A stretch of 64,000 bases of DNA from Trichocoleus desertorum ATA4-8-CV12 (GTDB lineage: Bacteria; Cyanobacteriota; Cyanobacteriia; FACHB-46): the NCBI GenBank assembly GCA_019358975.1, contig JAHHIL010000001.1, positions 248,001 through 312,000 of the forward strand. Reading direction: 5' to 3'. Below, piece by piece: positions 35,248 through 44,097 of this stretch; position 1 is the stretch's first letter; each line of letters begins with the position of its first letter. The notes beneath the pieces are model-generated. The model was not told the DNA's origin. It did not search any database and saw nothing but the letters and a program-made list of their open reading frames with translations. The position numbers and the translations under genes are program-made.

Positions 35248-36774
35248 CTATGGCCTGCCCTCCTTTGAGTGTGCCTCAATTTGCCGAACAACTGTCAGGG
35301 CTGAGTAACTAACTCCCGCAGTGCCTTCACCTGGATGAGTCGAGTCGCCCACCAGCCAGAGCTTCTGTATGGGCGTGCGGTTGGCGAACCCAAAGGGGCC
35401 GAAGGTGCTGACTCGTTGCCCAATCCCGCCCACAATGCCTTGTTCCCGCCCAGTGTAGTGGGCAAAAGTCCGGGGTGTCGCTGCTTCCTGGTGCAGGATG
35501 GTTTCTGGGGTGAGATGGAAGAATTGCCCCAGCCGAGCGATCGCCGTTTCAGTATACTGTTGCTTCAAACTTTCATAGTCAGGGCCATAGCCCGAACCCT
35601 GCCACCACAGCGTCGGATTGGTAAAGGAAGAAGCTACAATCGTCGCCTGACCGTCAGGAGCGCGGCCATCACCCGGATGACTGACTGAGACAAACAACGA
35701 GTTATTTTCCCCAATCGGCCCATCGTAATCGTAGAGAAACTGGAGATGGGGCGGACACCCCTTCGGGATAGCACTTTGATCCACACCGAGATAAATCACA
35801 AAAGCTCCAGAAGCTTGAGGTAACTTATCAACTCGTTGCTGATAACCAGAGGGCATGGCTGTGCCTAGCAAGGGCACTAAGTTTTGTACGGTCACATTTG
35901 CCACCACCTGATCAGCGGGTTCTGTCCAGGTCTCATCTGTTTTCTGGTTGCGAATCGTGACCGCCTGCACCACACCTGCTTCTACGTGAATCTGCTCGAC
36001 GCTGTGGCGCATCAGCAAACGACCCCCGTCACGCTCTAGGGCTTGCACGAGGCGATCGCTCAGCACTTGCATACTGCCTTGTAAGTGAAACAACCCGTGG
36101 GGGGCTTGAGAAACGCCTAAAGCAGTAGCAGCGTATAGCAGAGCTGTGTTCTCCGCGTCTACTTGGGAGTACAACTTCAGTTGCAAGTCTAGGAAAGTTC
36201 GTAATCGCAGGTTATCGGCGAGGCGATAGCCACGCAACGCATCCCCCACGGTCGAAAAGGTGTGGGGCAGAGTCAAGAGGGTATCGGGACGCACCGCTTT
36301 GGTAAGCTGCCAAAAATCCCAAATATTGCGCGGCGGCAGAATGGGATCGCGACCTTGAAACGACCAGCTATGGCGAAATAAATCTGCTAGAAGCTGCCAA
36401 AATGGCTCACTATTAGGGAATTGTCGTTGGCGCTCGGCTTGCCACTGAGCGCGATCGCACCAGACATTGATGGGGACGCTTTCACCTGGAAGATAGACCG
36501 CACAGGCAGGGTCGCAGGGAGTCGCCTCTGGTAGCTCAATCTCCAACTCCCTAAAAATCCGATGGTGAATGCCACCCGGTTCTAACCCCGCGACTTGAGT
36601 GGCTCCCACATCAAAAGTAAAGCCGCGTCGCTTAAAGCTAGAAGCACAACCCCCCGGCACTAAAGCTTGATCTAAAACGAGAACCTGATAACCGCGATGA
36701 GCCAGTAAGGCGGCTGCGGTCAGGCCCCCAATCCCTGCTCCTACCACGACGACGCGATCGCCCTTGCTGCCCAT
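35248..36774 (-). CDS. crtD: Carotenoid desaturase, probably CrtD (C-3',4' desaturase)
   Basis: This 508-residue FAD enzyme belongs to the phytoene-desaturase superfamily. It opens with VVVGAGIGGLTAAALLAHRG and VLDQALVPGGCASSFKRRGF, and ends with WLVGDSTHPGEGTAGVSYSA. The segment TFDVGATQVAGLEPGGIHHR is the pattern I associate with cyanobacterial CrtD. CrtD acts in the synthesis of myxol glycosides; the alternative, CrtH, has a different segment here (GSAGYFEREGYRF type). No other myxol gene is adjacent, but glycosyltransferase genes lie directly downstream. The identification rests on recalled family motifs. Confidence 0.75.
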   Translation of the reverse strand: MGSKGDRVVVVGAGIGGLTAAALLAHRGYQVLVLDQALVPGGCASSFKRRGFTFDVGATQVAGLEPGGIHHRIFRELEIELPEATPCDPACAVYLPGESVPINVWCDRAQWQAERQRQFPNSEPFWQLLADLFRHSWSFQGRDPILPPRNIWDFWQLTKAVRPDTLLTLPHTFSTVGDALRGYRLADNLRLRTFLDLQLKLYSQVDAENTALLYAATALGVSQAPHGLFHLQGSMQVLSDRLVQALERDGGRLLMRHSVEQIHVEAGVVQAVTIRNQKTDETWTEPADQVVANVTVQNLVPLLGTAMPSGYQQRVDKLPQASGAFVIYLGVDQSAIPKGCPPHLQFLYDYDGPIGENNSLFVSVSHPGDGRAPDGQATIVASSFTNPTLWWQGSGYGPDYESLKQQYTETAIARLGQFFHLTPETILHQEAATPRTFAHYTGREQGIVGGIGQRVSTFGPFGFANRTPIQKLWLVGDSTHPGEGTAGVSYSALTVVRQIEAHSKEGRP

Positions 36775-37290
36775 AAACGCTAAATTCTTAACTTCTTCAT
36801 ATTTCTTAATAAATTATAGGCGGTGGCTGCTTGTTCCTAATCACAAGGTTGTGGTTGACGAGCCTGCTTAATTTTTGCCAAAACTAGTCCTAGCCTTGCT
36901 GCTACTGCATTAGAGCCATTCAGGCAAGCTAGCTTCAACAAATACAAATCATTCCTACATGGAATCTTGAAGAAACAGTTCAGTTCTCAGGGGTCTCTCA
37001 GACTATAGTGACGGTAGAAATCGGTGCCCCAATTAAACTCAGGGTTTGCTAGACTCACACCGATCGCTCAGACAGCCATCGCATCTTTTCACCGTCGTGG
37101 TTTTGGCTGCTGCTTGGCCGATGCAATATCGTTATTTACTCAGTTTCTTGAGCGTTGGATGGGTGCCGCTTGGCGATCGCTTCAGTGCCACGAGCAATTT
37201 CACGAATTGTTGTGGACTTGTAATCATTTAGCTAACAGTACTCCTACGCTTACTAAGATAGATTAAGAACTCAGCCTGTTCGGAAGATCC
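36775..37290. other. Intergenic region (516 bp) between crtD and an M16 peptidase gene
   Basis: It lies between divergent genes and should hold both promoters. The first 100 bp upstream of crtD is AT-rich. A possible 80-codon reading frame at 37024-37266 has no ribosome-binding site and no recognisable protein features. I see no terminator, repeat or RNA gene. Confidence 0.5.
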
Positions 37291-38598
37291 ATGACCCCAA
37301 CCCTGATCAAATCGCCCCATGCTCCCCGACTGAACGCGCCTACGGTTCGTCGCTTAGCGAATGGCCTGACGATCGTTGCAGAGCAGCTCCCGATCGAAGC
37401 GGTCAACCTTAACCTTTGGTTGAATGTAGGTTCCGCAGTTGAAACCGATGCCATTAATGGGATGGCCCACTTTCTGGAGCACATGGTTTTCAAAGGAACC
37501 GCACAACTGGCGAGTGGAGAATTTGAGCGCTTGATTGAGGAGCGGGGCGCAGTCACAAATGCTGCTACCAGCCAAGACTACACCCACTACTACATCACCA
37601 CTGCTCCCAAAGACTTCGCAGAGCTAGCACCTTTGCAAATGGACGTGGTGCTGAATGCAGAAATCGCTGATGAAGCCTTTGAACGAGAGCGATCGGTGAT
37701 TTTAGAAGAAATTCGCCGCTCAGACGATAATCCGCGTCGCCGTACCTTTGCTAAAGCGATGGAAGTAGCTTTTGAGAAACTACCGTATCGCCGTCCAGTG
37801 CTCGGCCCTACCTCAGTCATTGAGCAACTCACATTTCAGCAAATGCGGGACTTCCACGCTCAGCATTACCAACCTCATTCCATGACTGCGGCTGTGGTAG
37901 GTAATTTGCCTGTAGAAGAATTGATTCAGATTGTTGAGGCAGCATTGGTAAAAGTGCAGGCCAATCGTCCGGCGATCGCAGCTCAGTCCTCCCTCCACGA
38001 TCTGCCTAGCTACAGCCTAGAGCCCGCCTTTGACACCATTGTGCGGCAAGAGTTTGTAGATGACAGCTTGCAGCAAGCTCGCTTGGTTATGGCGTGGCGT
38101 GCTCCCGGATTAGCCGATTTGCAAGAAACCTATGCGCTGGATATCTTAGCAACAATTATTGGTCAAGGCCGCACTGCCCGTTTAATCCGAGACTTGCGAG
38201 AAGAGAAAGGACTCGTCAGCAGCATTGCTGCTAGCAACATCACTTACGAAATGCAGGGAGCCTTCTACATCTCGGCTCAGCTTCCCGCAGAAAATATCCC
38301 GGTTGTAGAAGCCGCGATCGTAGACCATATCCGCAAAATCCAGACTGAGCCAGTGACAGAAGCGGAAATCGCCCGTGTTCGGACTCAAGTCGCGAATCGG
38401 TTTATCTTTGGCAACGAGACACCCAGCGATCGCGCTAGTTTATACGGTTACTACCAAGCCATGGTGGGAGATCTAGCTCCAGCCCTCCACTACCCCGCTC
38501 ACATTCAAGCTTTAGATGCTGCCAGTTTGCAAGCCTCTGCCCAACGCTATCTCTCAACTGATGCCTATGGAGTCGTAAGCCTCAAACCTTCTGCCTGA
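37291..38598 (+). CDS. M16 family zinc metallopeptidase (processing-protease type)
   Basis: This complete 435-residue M16 peptidase has RRLANGLTIVAEQLP near the start and the zinc motif HFLEH at residues 60-64 (HxxEH). MVFKGTAQLASGEFERLIEE follows, and ERSVILEEIRRSDDNP supplies the downstream Glu ligand. The second half has the RLIRDLREEKGLVSSI substrate-binding block that carries the R/Y pair. There is no signal sequence, unlike the M16 protein starting at 584, so this is a cytoplasmic member. It is followed 20 bp later by a fructosamine-kinase-like gene. Confidence 0.93.
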   Translation: MTPTLIKSPHAPRLNAPTVRRLANGLTIVAEQLPIEAVNLNLWLNVGSAVETDAINGMAHFLEHMVFKGTAQLASGEFERLIEERGAVTNAATSQDYTHYYITTAPKDFAELAPLQMDVVLNAEIADEAFERERSVILEEIRRSDDNPRRRTFAKAMEVAFEKLPYRRPVLGPTSVIEQLTFQQMRDFHAQHYQPHSMTAAVVGNLPVEELIQIVEAALVKVQANRPAIAAQSSLHDLPSYSLEPAFDTIVRQEFVDDSLQQARLVMAWRAPGLADLQETYALDILATIIGQGRTARLIRDLREEKGLVSSIAASNITYEMQGAFYISAQLPAENIPVVEAAIVDHIRKIQTEPVTEAEIARVRTQVANRFIFGNETPSDRASLYGYYQAMVGDLAPALHYPAHIQALDAASLQASAQRYLSTDAYGVVSLKPSA

Positions 38599-38618
38599 AT
38601 AAAATTTTAATCAGCCAC

Positions 38619-39548
38619 ATGTGGACGACTATTGCTGCCCATATCACTCAAATGACAGGATATGAATTTCAAGCTCTCAGTCATCGCGCGGTTAGTGGAG
38701 GCTGTATCAACCAAGGGTATGCGCTGCAAGGTAGCCCAACTAGAAACCAAGGCACCCATGCAGCTTGTACCTACTTTGTGAAGCTGAATCAACCGTCTCA
38801 AGTTGCCATGTTTGAGGCAGAGGCTTTAGGGTTGCAGCAGATGCGAGCCAAGCCAACGATTCGCGTCCCCGAACCGATTTGTTGGGGCGTGGCAGAAAAC
38901 TCCGCTTATATAGTCTTGGAGTGGATTGAGTTGGGACGGGGCGATCGCCAAGCTTGGGAAGCAATGGGTCGTCAGTTAGCCGCCATGCACCAAGTCATGA
39001 CTACAGCAGGTTTCGGCTGGGATCGCCATAACACCATTGGCTCCACACCCCAAATCAATCCTTGGACTCAAGATTGGGCAGAATTTTTTGTCGAGCACCG
39101 GATTGGCTATCAGCTAAAACTAGCTCAGAGACGAGGGGGGCACTTTCCCAAGCAGGATCGGCTACTCGCCGCCATTCCTGAACTGCTAGCCAATCACCAA
39201 CCTCAGCCCACCCTAGTGCATGGAGACTTGTGGTCAGGGAATGCTGCGGTGAGTCAAGCGGGAGAGCCAGTAATTTTTGATCCCGCTACTTATTTTGGCG
39301 ATCGCGAAGTAGACATCGCCATGACCGAGCTATTTGGAGGGTTTTCGCCTGAGTTCTACCGAGGCTACAACCAAACTTTGCCACTCGACGCAGGCTATCC
39401 ACGCCGAAAAAATCTCTATAACCTCTACCACATCCTGAATCATTTCAATCTGTTTGGCGGCAGTTATGAATCGCAAGCCAACCGCATGATTGAGCAAATC
39501 TTAGCTGAGGAACTGCCCATACCCACTCTGGCACTTCCTAGCGATTGA
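38619..39548 (+). CDS. Fructosamine kinase family protein
   Basis: This 309-residue protein matches the fructosamine/ketosamine-3-kinase family, which phosphorylates sugar adducts on proteins or amines so that they break down. AVSGGCINQGYAL gives the ATP-binding loop region, YFVKLNQ carries the lysine, LEWIELGRGD the hinge, and VHGDLWSGNAAV the catalytic Asp with EPVIFDPATYFGDREVDIAM as the metal-binding segment. It lies 20 bp behind the M16 peptidase gene, probably co-transcribed. Its 3' end overlaps the convergent DUF3611 gene by 11 bp. Confidence 0.92.
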   Translation: MWTTIAAHITQMTGYEFQALSHRAVSGGCINQGYALQGSPTRNQGTHAACTYFVKLNQPSQVAMFEAEALGLQQMRAKPTIRVPEPICWGVAENSAYIVLEWIELGRGDRQAWEAMGRQLAAMHQVMTTAGFGWDRHNTIGSTPQINPWTQDWAEFFVEHRIGYQLKLAQRRGGHFPKQDRLLAAIPELLANHQPQPTLVHGDLWSGNAAVSQAGEPVIFDPATYFGDREVDIAMTELFGGFSPEFYRGYNQTLPLDAGYPRRKNLYNLYHILNHFNLFGGSYESQANRMIEQILAEELPIPTLALPSD

Positions 39549-40116
39549 CTCGATTCAGGAGCCAGAAAGACGAAACCAATCCCGCAAAGTGACCAGCGAT
39601 CGTATTGGTATTAGCTTGTACGACAAAAAAGTCGAGGGGCCGAATAATGGGAATGGCATTGTTGCCATAAAGAGGATAAGCCTGAGGCTGGGCGATCGAA
39701 CGGGCAATCAAGCCACCTACAATAGCTTGAGCTCCAATGATTGTCAGCAACATGCCAACTAAACTAAATATGATACCCAACTGTAACAGCTGGATTGTAT
39801 CGGCCTTGCTAGGACGCAAACTGGTATTGGGAGCTTTTAGTTGTCGAGCGATACGAACATACCGAAAAGCCCAGTAGATATTGATCCCCAACACCACCAA
39901 GCCGCAAATTGCGAAAAAGACACCAAAGCCAGTTCCGACCCTACTGGTACCCGCTGTACCTCCAGTTTCCCGGCTAAAGTTGGCCACAATCAAGACGATG
40001 GTGGAAACAACGGCTAGAACCGACTGAGCCCAAAAACTAATCCATCCAGTCCAGCGAAAATAGGTGGCAATCTGACGAATGGCAGGAGGAATTTCGGAAG
40101 AATCTGACTTCAACAT
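39538..40116 (-). CDS. DUF3611 family membrane protein
   Basis: This 192-residue protein has four hydrophobic segments. IRQIATYFRWTGWISFWAQS opens the first, and FFAICGLVVLGINIYWAFRY and LLQLGIIFSLVGMLLTIIGA are the middle helices. The conserved C-terminal part includes IRPLDFFVVQANTNTIAGHF. This is the cyanobacterial/plastid DUF3611 family, without known function. The reading frame starts at an ATG and runs convergent to the kinase gene with an 11-bp overlap. It probably sits in the plasma or thylakoid membrane. Confidence 0.85.
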   Translation of the reverse strand: MLKSDSSEIPPAIRQIATYFRWTGWISFWAQSVLAVVSTIVLIVANFSRETGGTAGTSRVGTGFGVFFAICGLVVLGINIYWAFRYVRIARQLKAPNTSLRPSKADTIQLLQLGIIFSLVGMLLTIIGAQAIVGGLIARSIAQPQAYPLYGNNAIPIIRPLDFFVVQANTNTIAGHFAGLVSSFWLLNRVNR

Positions 40117-40672
40117 GGTGCTTTAAACGGGCGTAATTACCTGGCTATTCATCTATCCAAGCTAACTCAAAGCATAACTTTAATTGCTTCAGGCTCAGCC
40201 ATTGATTAAGTTGAGTCCTAACTCCTAAATCCGCCCCTTCTGATCCACCCAGATCACCCAGTTGGATGAAAGGTGAAATCCCTGTGAGATCTAGCAACCG
40301 AAGTCAGAATTAAATGTCTAGAATTAATATTACGCCCTCTAATTATTTGGCTTGAGTAGTTCGAGGGCAGACCATCTAGTCTGTCAATCACCAGAGTCAA
40401 CATTCAGCATCAGCTCTCTAAACTCGGTGTGAGAGTTAACGGCACCTTCTAGAGCTTTTTGAGTATGCATCTATTGCCATTTAGGTAACGACTAGGTAAC
40501 GACCAAACTCACTGTTCTAAAGGCTGGCCGCGAGCTTAGGCAGCACAGGCTTACATCATGACGGGAAATAGTTGGCATAGAGGACTCATTACATTGATGG
40601 TCGCTCACTCTCTGTTCCCGTTGTCCACGGCGGTAACGTCAACACCCTAGCTTTAATGTGGATTGATTAATT
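40117..40672. other. Intergenic region (556 bp) upstream of the PadR-type gene
   Basis: It lies between the divergent DUF3611 and PadR genes. It contains the 11-bp tandem repeat at 40482-40503. Nothing resembling an RNA gene, terminator or protein gene is seen. Confidence 0.5.
40482..40503. repeat. Tandem 11-bp repeat upstream of the PadR gene
   Basis: taggtaacgac occurs twice head to tail, 40482-40492 and 40493-40503, about 170 bp upstream of the regulator's start. The spacing of one helical turn would place two identical half-sites on one face of the DNA. Confidence 0.6.
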
Positions 40673-41047
40673 ATGGGTTTAACCATGCGATTTGAAGATA
40701 TCTACCAGTTTTTCCAAGATCCCCCACCCATTTACCTCAACAAAGAACTCGCCGTTTGTTATGTCTTGTCGGTGCTGCAACGAGGGGACTCTTACGGGAC
40801 AGAATTGATCCAGCTTCTAGAAAACGAATATCGCACTTACCGCCTTTCCGATACAGTCCTTTATAGCGCTCTAAAATTTCTGGAGGATGAGGGAGCCATC
40901 CAGGGGTATTGGCGCAAAGTAGAAGGACGGGGGCGGCCACGTCGGATGTATCAAATTCGTCCAGAGTGGTCTGAGCGGGCTCAAGAATTATCTCGTCTTT
41001 GGCAAGGATATGCAACTGGTAATCTCCCCGCTAGTGACAAAAACTAG
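40673..41047 (+). CDS. PadR-family transcriptional regulator
   Basis: The 124-residue protein has the PadR winged helix. The DNA-binding region runs from about residue 20 to 95: VCYVLSVLQRGDSYGTELIQ, RTYRLSDTVLYSALKFLEDE, then GYWRKVEGRGRPRRMYQIRP for the wing. It lacks the long C-terminal dimer helix of PadR itself (subfamily-2 size). The cyanobacterial circadian protein Pex is of this family, but I cannot assign that name. The protein may begin at the ATG four codons later (MRFEDIYQFF). A possible operator lies at 41146-41171. Confidence 0.85.
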   Translation: MGLTMRFEDIYQFFQDPPPIYLNKELAVCYVLSVLQRGDSYGTELIQLLENEYRTYRLSDTVLYSALKFLEDEGAIQGYWRKVEGRGRPRRMYQIRPEWSERAQELSRLWQGYATGNLPASDKN

Positions 41048-41145
41048 GTGGCGTTAAACCGTTGCAAGCGATCGCGCTAACCCAAACCCAAGCGATCGGT
41101 TCTTGAGCATTCCAGCTCTAGCAACCCCAAGTAGATTAAAGCTTT

Positions 41146-41171
41146 CTATACTTATGTAAACTAAAGTATAG
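41146..41171. promoter_or_regulatory. Dyad element between PadR and CCB1-like genes, possible operator
   Basis: CTATACTT and AAGTATAG are exact complements separated by ten bases. The element lies 99 bp after the PadR stop and 34 bp before the ATG of the CCB1-like gene. Short dyads of this kind are typical operators of PadR-family repressors; the link here is by position only. Confidence 0.45.
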
Positions 41172-41204
41172 GTAGTGTTGTTTGTCGTTTCTGCCACACC
41201 CTTT

Positions 41205-41738
41205 ATGAATGCTGCCATTCTGCCATCTATATTTGTGATGACCTTGCTAATGATGGTGGGTCTAATGTTTTTCATTCGAGCCTCCGTCAAAGACAGAACG
41301 CAAGAAGTGCAATTGGTTGCAGAACTGGCAGAGGAATCGTTACTCGATCGCCTACAGCAATACTTTGACCAACGGGCCTACAAAGTTGCAGCAGTAGATG
41401 CGGCTCAAAACCAGGTAACGTTTCAAGGGGTGGTGCGGCCTAGTTGGTTTTTGGCGGTGTTTTTAACGCTGTTGGCAGCGGCAGGCATTTTGTGTCTTGC
41501 TCTGGTGCTGTCAATGGTCCTACCGGGACTGACCCAACTTTTGTTAGGAGCAGTGCTTCTGGCACCCCTAGCAGGCTGTTTTTATTGGCAAAAAGCGAAA
41601 CGTCCCGAACAAGTTTCCCTCAAGATTGAACCAGTTCACTCCGATAAATCTCAGTCCCAGAGCCTCGTTACTGTCAAAGCTCATCGAGATGAGTTGTCTG
41701 AATTGCAGCGGGCCCTCAACCTCAAGGCTTGTAAGTAA
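41205..41738 (+). CDS. CCB1-like protein (cofactor assembly of complex C)
   Basis: This 177-residue protein has an N-terminal helix (about 5-24; ILPSIFVMTLLMMVGLMFFI), a soluble segment (ESLLDRLQQYFDQRAYKVAA) and a central hydrophobic hairpin of two helices (about residues 85-135), then a soluble tail. This topology and the segment VTFQGVVRPSWFLAVFLTLL match the cyanobacterial/plastid family linked to CCB1, which in chloroplasts helps attach heme c' to cytochrome b6. The ATG at 41205 is preferred over an upstream GTG. A strong terminator follows at 41814. Confidence 0.78.
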   Translation: MNAAILPSIFVMTLLMMVGLMFFIRASVKDRTQEVQLVAELAEESLLDRLQQYFDQRAYKVAAVDAAQNQVTFQGVVRPSWFLAVFLTLLAAAGILCLALVLSMVLPGLTQLLLGAVLLAPLAGCFYWQKAKRPEQVSLKIEPVHSDKSQSQSLVTVKAHRDELSELQRALNLKACK

Positions 41739-41813
41739 CTTACCAGTAACTTACCCCGTTTGGAAGCAGCTTCTGCTGTAGTCGTACTTGATCATTTAAG
41801 GTTCGATTAAATG

Positions 41814-41850
41814 ACCCCATTCAAACAACAACGCTTGAATGGGGTTTTTG
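41814..41850 (+). terminator. Rho-independent terminator after the CCB1-like gene
   Basis: ACCCCATTCAA and TTGAATGGGGT form a perfect 11-bp stem around a ten-base loop, followed by TTTTG. It lies 76 bp downstream of the stop codon. Confidence 0.9.
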
Positions 41851-41935
41851 TTTAGATCAGTTCGCCTGATTTCCCTAGTCAGCAAAGTATTAAATGTTCC
41901 CAACAGACTCATTTGCAAGCTCAATCGGTCGAGCT

Positions 41936-42253
41936 TTAGCGGCTAGTGACAGCCACAGGTGCATCTTCTGTATCACCAATCAATACTCTCAGACTGGGAA
42001 ACAAGAAATGGTTCTCTTCGACATACTGAGCACTGAAGAGCCCCTTTTCAGCCCAAAAGTAACGGTCTGTGGTGTGCTCGTTCCGCCTTACAAGTAGCAG
42101 AGCGGGCGGAAGAATAGCTTGCGCTTGAATGAACTTTCGAGCAGCTGTGACTGGTTTTTCTTCGCCACTTTCAATGCTAAACTGAGGCACTAACTCCAGA
42201 ATCCTACGCCCTTCTAGGCGACGACGGCTCTTACGCTTGCGTCTCCTTGCCAA
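41936..42253 (-). CDS. DUF3155 family protein (TTG start)
   Basis: This is a 105-residue protein. The basic start ARRRKRKSRRRLEGRRIL, then FSIESGEEKPVTAARKFIQA, PPALLLVRRNEHTTDRYFWA and YVEENHFLFPSLRVL are the cyanobacterial DUF3155 pattern. No ATG fits the family start. A TTG at 42253 is preceded seven bases upstream by AGGAGGT, the best Shine-Dalgarno in the area, so translation very likely begins there rather than at codons further upstream. Function is unknown; the basic N-terminus suggests nucleic acid or ribosome contact, which is inference. Confidence 0.82.
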   Translation of the reverse strand: MARRRKRKSRRRLEGRRILELVPQFSIESGEEKPVTAARKFIQAQAILPPALLLVRRNEHTTDRYFWAEKGLFSAQYVEENHFLFPSLRVLIGDTEDAPVAVTSR

Positions 42254-42602
42254 TCTCGGTACCTCCTCTTTCTGCTGACAGGTGTATTCATAGTTACAAA
42301 ACCGTCGCAAGTATATCGGCTTGAGTCCAAAATTTCAACTTCTTTTAAGTCCTTGATACAAAACTCCATGAATACCCTAAGCTTATATCTGGCAAACCTT
42401 TAGTCCCATTTAAGTCGGTAGATAAGCTCGGATAATTTTAATAAAAATTCAAACTTCTTAATGTCAAATACATAAAGTTAGGTTTAAAACTCATCTAAGA
42501 GCAGATAAAGGTGTAAATTAGCGGGCCATGATTGAGAAGGAGATCTCAGCCCTGGGAGTTAGAAAGAGCTCCGTTTTGATTTGAACATCTGCAACTGTCT
42601 GC
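42254..42602. other. Divergent intergenic region (349 bp) between DUF3155 and a histidine kinase
   Basis: AT-rich DNA that must hold both promoters. The DUF3155 ribosome-binding site is at its left edge. No repeat or hairpin worth calling was found. Confidence 0.5.
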
Positions 42603-44093
42603 ATGTTGATACCTACTAGCCCAGAATTTGTGGCGCTTTGTCGCGCTCAGGTAGAACTCTTGACCCAGGGGTTGGGAGCGTCTCTTAGCGTGGTTTACCT
42701 GACAGAGGAAATGGCAGATGGTACTGAGGCCAAGCTGATTCCAGTGGTTGCCTATCCTGAGAGCGTTGCTGCTTGGGATGAGGAGCCTTTTTTGTTGCCT
42801 GCGGCAGAAGCAAGGTTGCCACGATTACGAGCGGCAGATGCTAGCCTTGCGCCCACTCAGTTTGCCTTAAGCCCAAACTTTTTGCCAGAGGACGAAGTTG
42901 GCACTGAGCCAGAGCGATTGGATAGCGATGGGTTGCAGCACCAGCGCCAAGTCGTGTTGCCTCTGATGCATGAAGGTATGGTGATGGGCCTGCTCGTGAG
43001 TGAAAGGGACGATCGCGCTTGGAGTGAGCAAGAGCGATCGCAAATTGAGCGAGTGGCTCATACCTTGGCGCTAGGCTGTGTACTAGATCAACGGGGCCAA
43101 TGGTTAGAGCAGGAACAGCATCAACGACGGTTGCTCCAAGCCCAGCAATACAATCTGTTTGATAATTTGCTCCATCAACTCCGCAATCCCTTAACCGCAA
43201 TGCGAACCTTTGGTAAACTGCTGCTGCGGCGACTCGGAACTGGAGACCCAAACCGAGATGTGGCAACTAGTATTGTCCGGGAGAGCGATCGCCTACAGGA
43301 GTTATTGCAACAATTTGACCAAGCCATTCATGTAGGGAGGCGCGATTTAGCACCTTTGACGCTGCCTCCGGCTGGGTCACCCCAGTCAACGCCATCGACT
43401 AGCGAGCCAGCCAACGGTAGAGGAGTCAATTCCTTAGCCGCCTCCTCTACCGTTGGATCTGAGCCTACACCCGATGCTTTGACCAATGCTGGCGATGTTG
43501 TGACTGTATCACCGCTGCCCTTGCTACCAGCTTCGGGGTTTCTGGCGGGTGCGAGCCTTAGCTTAGAATCCTGTGCGATCGCCAGTATTTTGGACCCTCT
43601 TGTTGCTTCAGCCAGCGCGATCGCCCAAGAACGAGATTTAGCATTTTACGCCCAGGTGCCGTCTGATTTACCGCTCGTGAAGGCAAATGCTAAAGCGCTG
43701 CGAGAGGTGCTGAGCAATCTACTAGATAACGCCCTGAAATATACCCCCGCTTCAGGACAGGTCTATTTAGAAGTCATTACCCATTGGTCTGCTCCATTGC
43801 CTCAGGGGCAATCTGACTGGCTAGGCATCGCCATTTGGGATACAGGGCCAGGGATTCCAGCCGAGGATTTAGCTCATCTCTTTGAGCGCCACTACCGGGG
43901 TGTGCAGGCTCAGACAGATATTCCTGGTACTGGGTTAGGCTTAGCGATCGCTCGTGACTTGATGCAGCAAATGCAGGGAGAGATCCAGGTATTTAGTCCC
44001 GCACAGCAGAGTAACATTGTTCATTTTGTGCTGCCCATGCCGCCTACGACAGGCCCAGGAACCGCTTTTGTGGTTTGGTTGCCGCTCGCTTAG
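42603..44093 (+). CDS. GAF-domain sensor histidine kinase
   Basis: The 496-residue protein has no transmembrane segment. A GAF-like sensor covers about residues 5-165 (RQVVLPLMHEGMVMGLLVSE). The dimerisation helix carries His191 (LLHQLRNPLTAM), the phospho-acceptor. A variable Pro/Ser/Thr linker (about 250-310) follows, with an unusual inverted repeat in its DNA. The ATPase domain has NLLDNALKY, DTGPGIP and GTGLGLAIARDL. The GAF-HisKA layout resembles the Hik2/chloroplast-sensor-kinase group, but I cannot confirm that. No response regulator gene is adjacent. Confidence 0.88.
   Translation: MLIPTSPEFVALCRAQVELLTQGLGASLSVVYLTEEMADGTEAKLIPVVAYPESVAAWDEEPFLLPAAEARLPRLRAADASLAPTQFALSPNFLPEDEVGTEPERLDSDGLQHQRQVVLPLMHEGMVMGLLVSERDDRAWSEQERSQIERVAHTLALGCVLDQRGQWLEQEQHQRRLLQAQQYNLFDNLLHQLRNPLTAMRTFGKLLLRRLGTGDPNRDVATSIVRESDRLQELLQQFDQAIHVGRRDLAPLTLPPAGSPQSTPSTSEPANGRGVNSLAASSTVGSEPTPDALTNAGDVVTVSPLPLLPASGFLAGASLSLESCAIASILDPLVASASAIAQERDLAFYAQVPSDLPLVKANAKALREVLSNLLDNALKYTPASGQVYLEVITHWSAPLPQGQSDWLGIAIWDTGPGIPAEDLAHLFERHYRGVQAQTDIPGTGLGLAIARDLMQQMQGEIQVFSPAQQSNIVHFVLPMPPTTGPGTAFVVWLPLA
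43411..43456. repeat. Perfect 15-bp inverted repeat inside the histidine kinase coding region
   Basis: ccaacggtagaggag (43411-43425) and ctcctctaccgttgg (43442-43456) are exact complements with a 16-base loop. The repeat encodes residues 270-285 of the variable linker. Confidence 0.85.
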
Positions 44094-44097
44094 CTAA

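Noticed and set aside
37024-37266. An 80-codon open frame upstream of the M16 gene
   Set aside because: No ribosome-binding site and no recognisable protein features; it lies in the expected promoter region.
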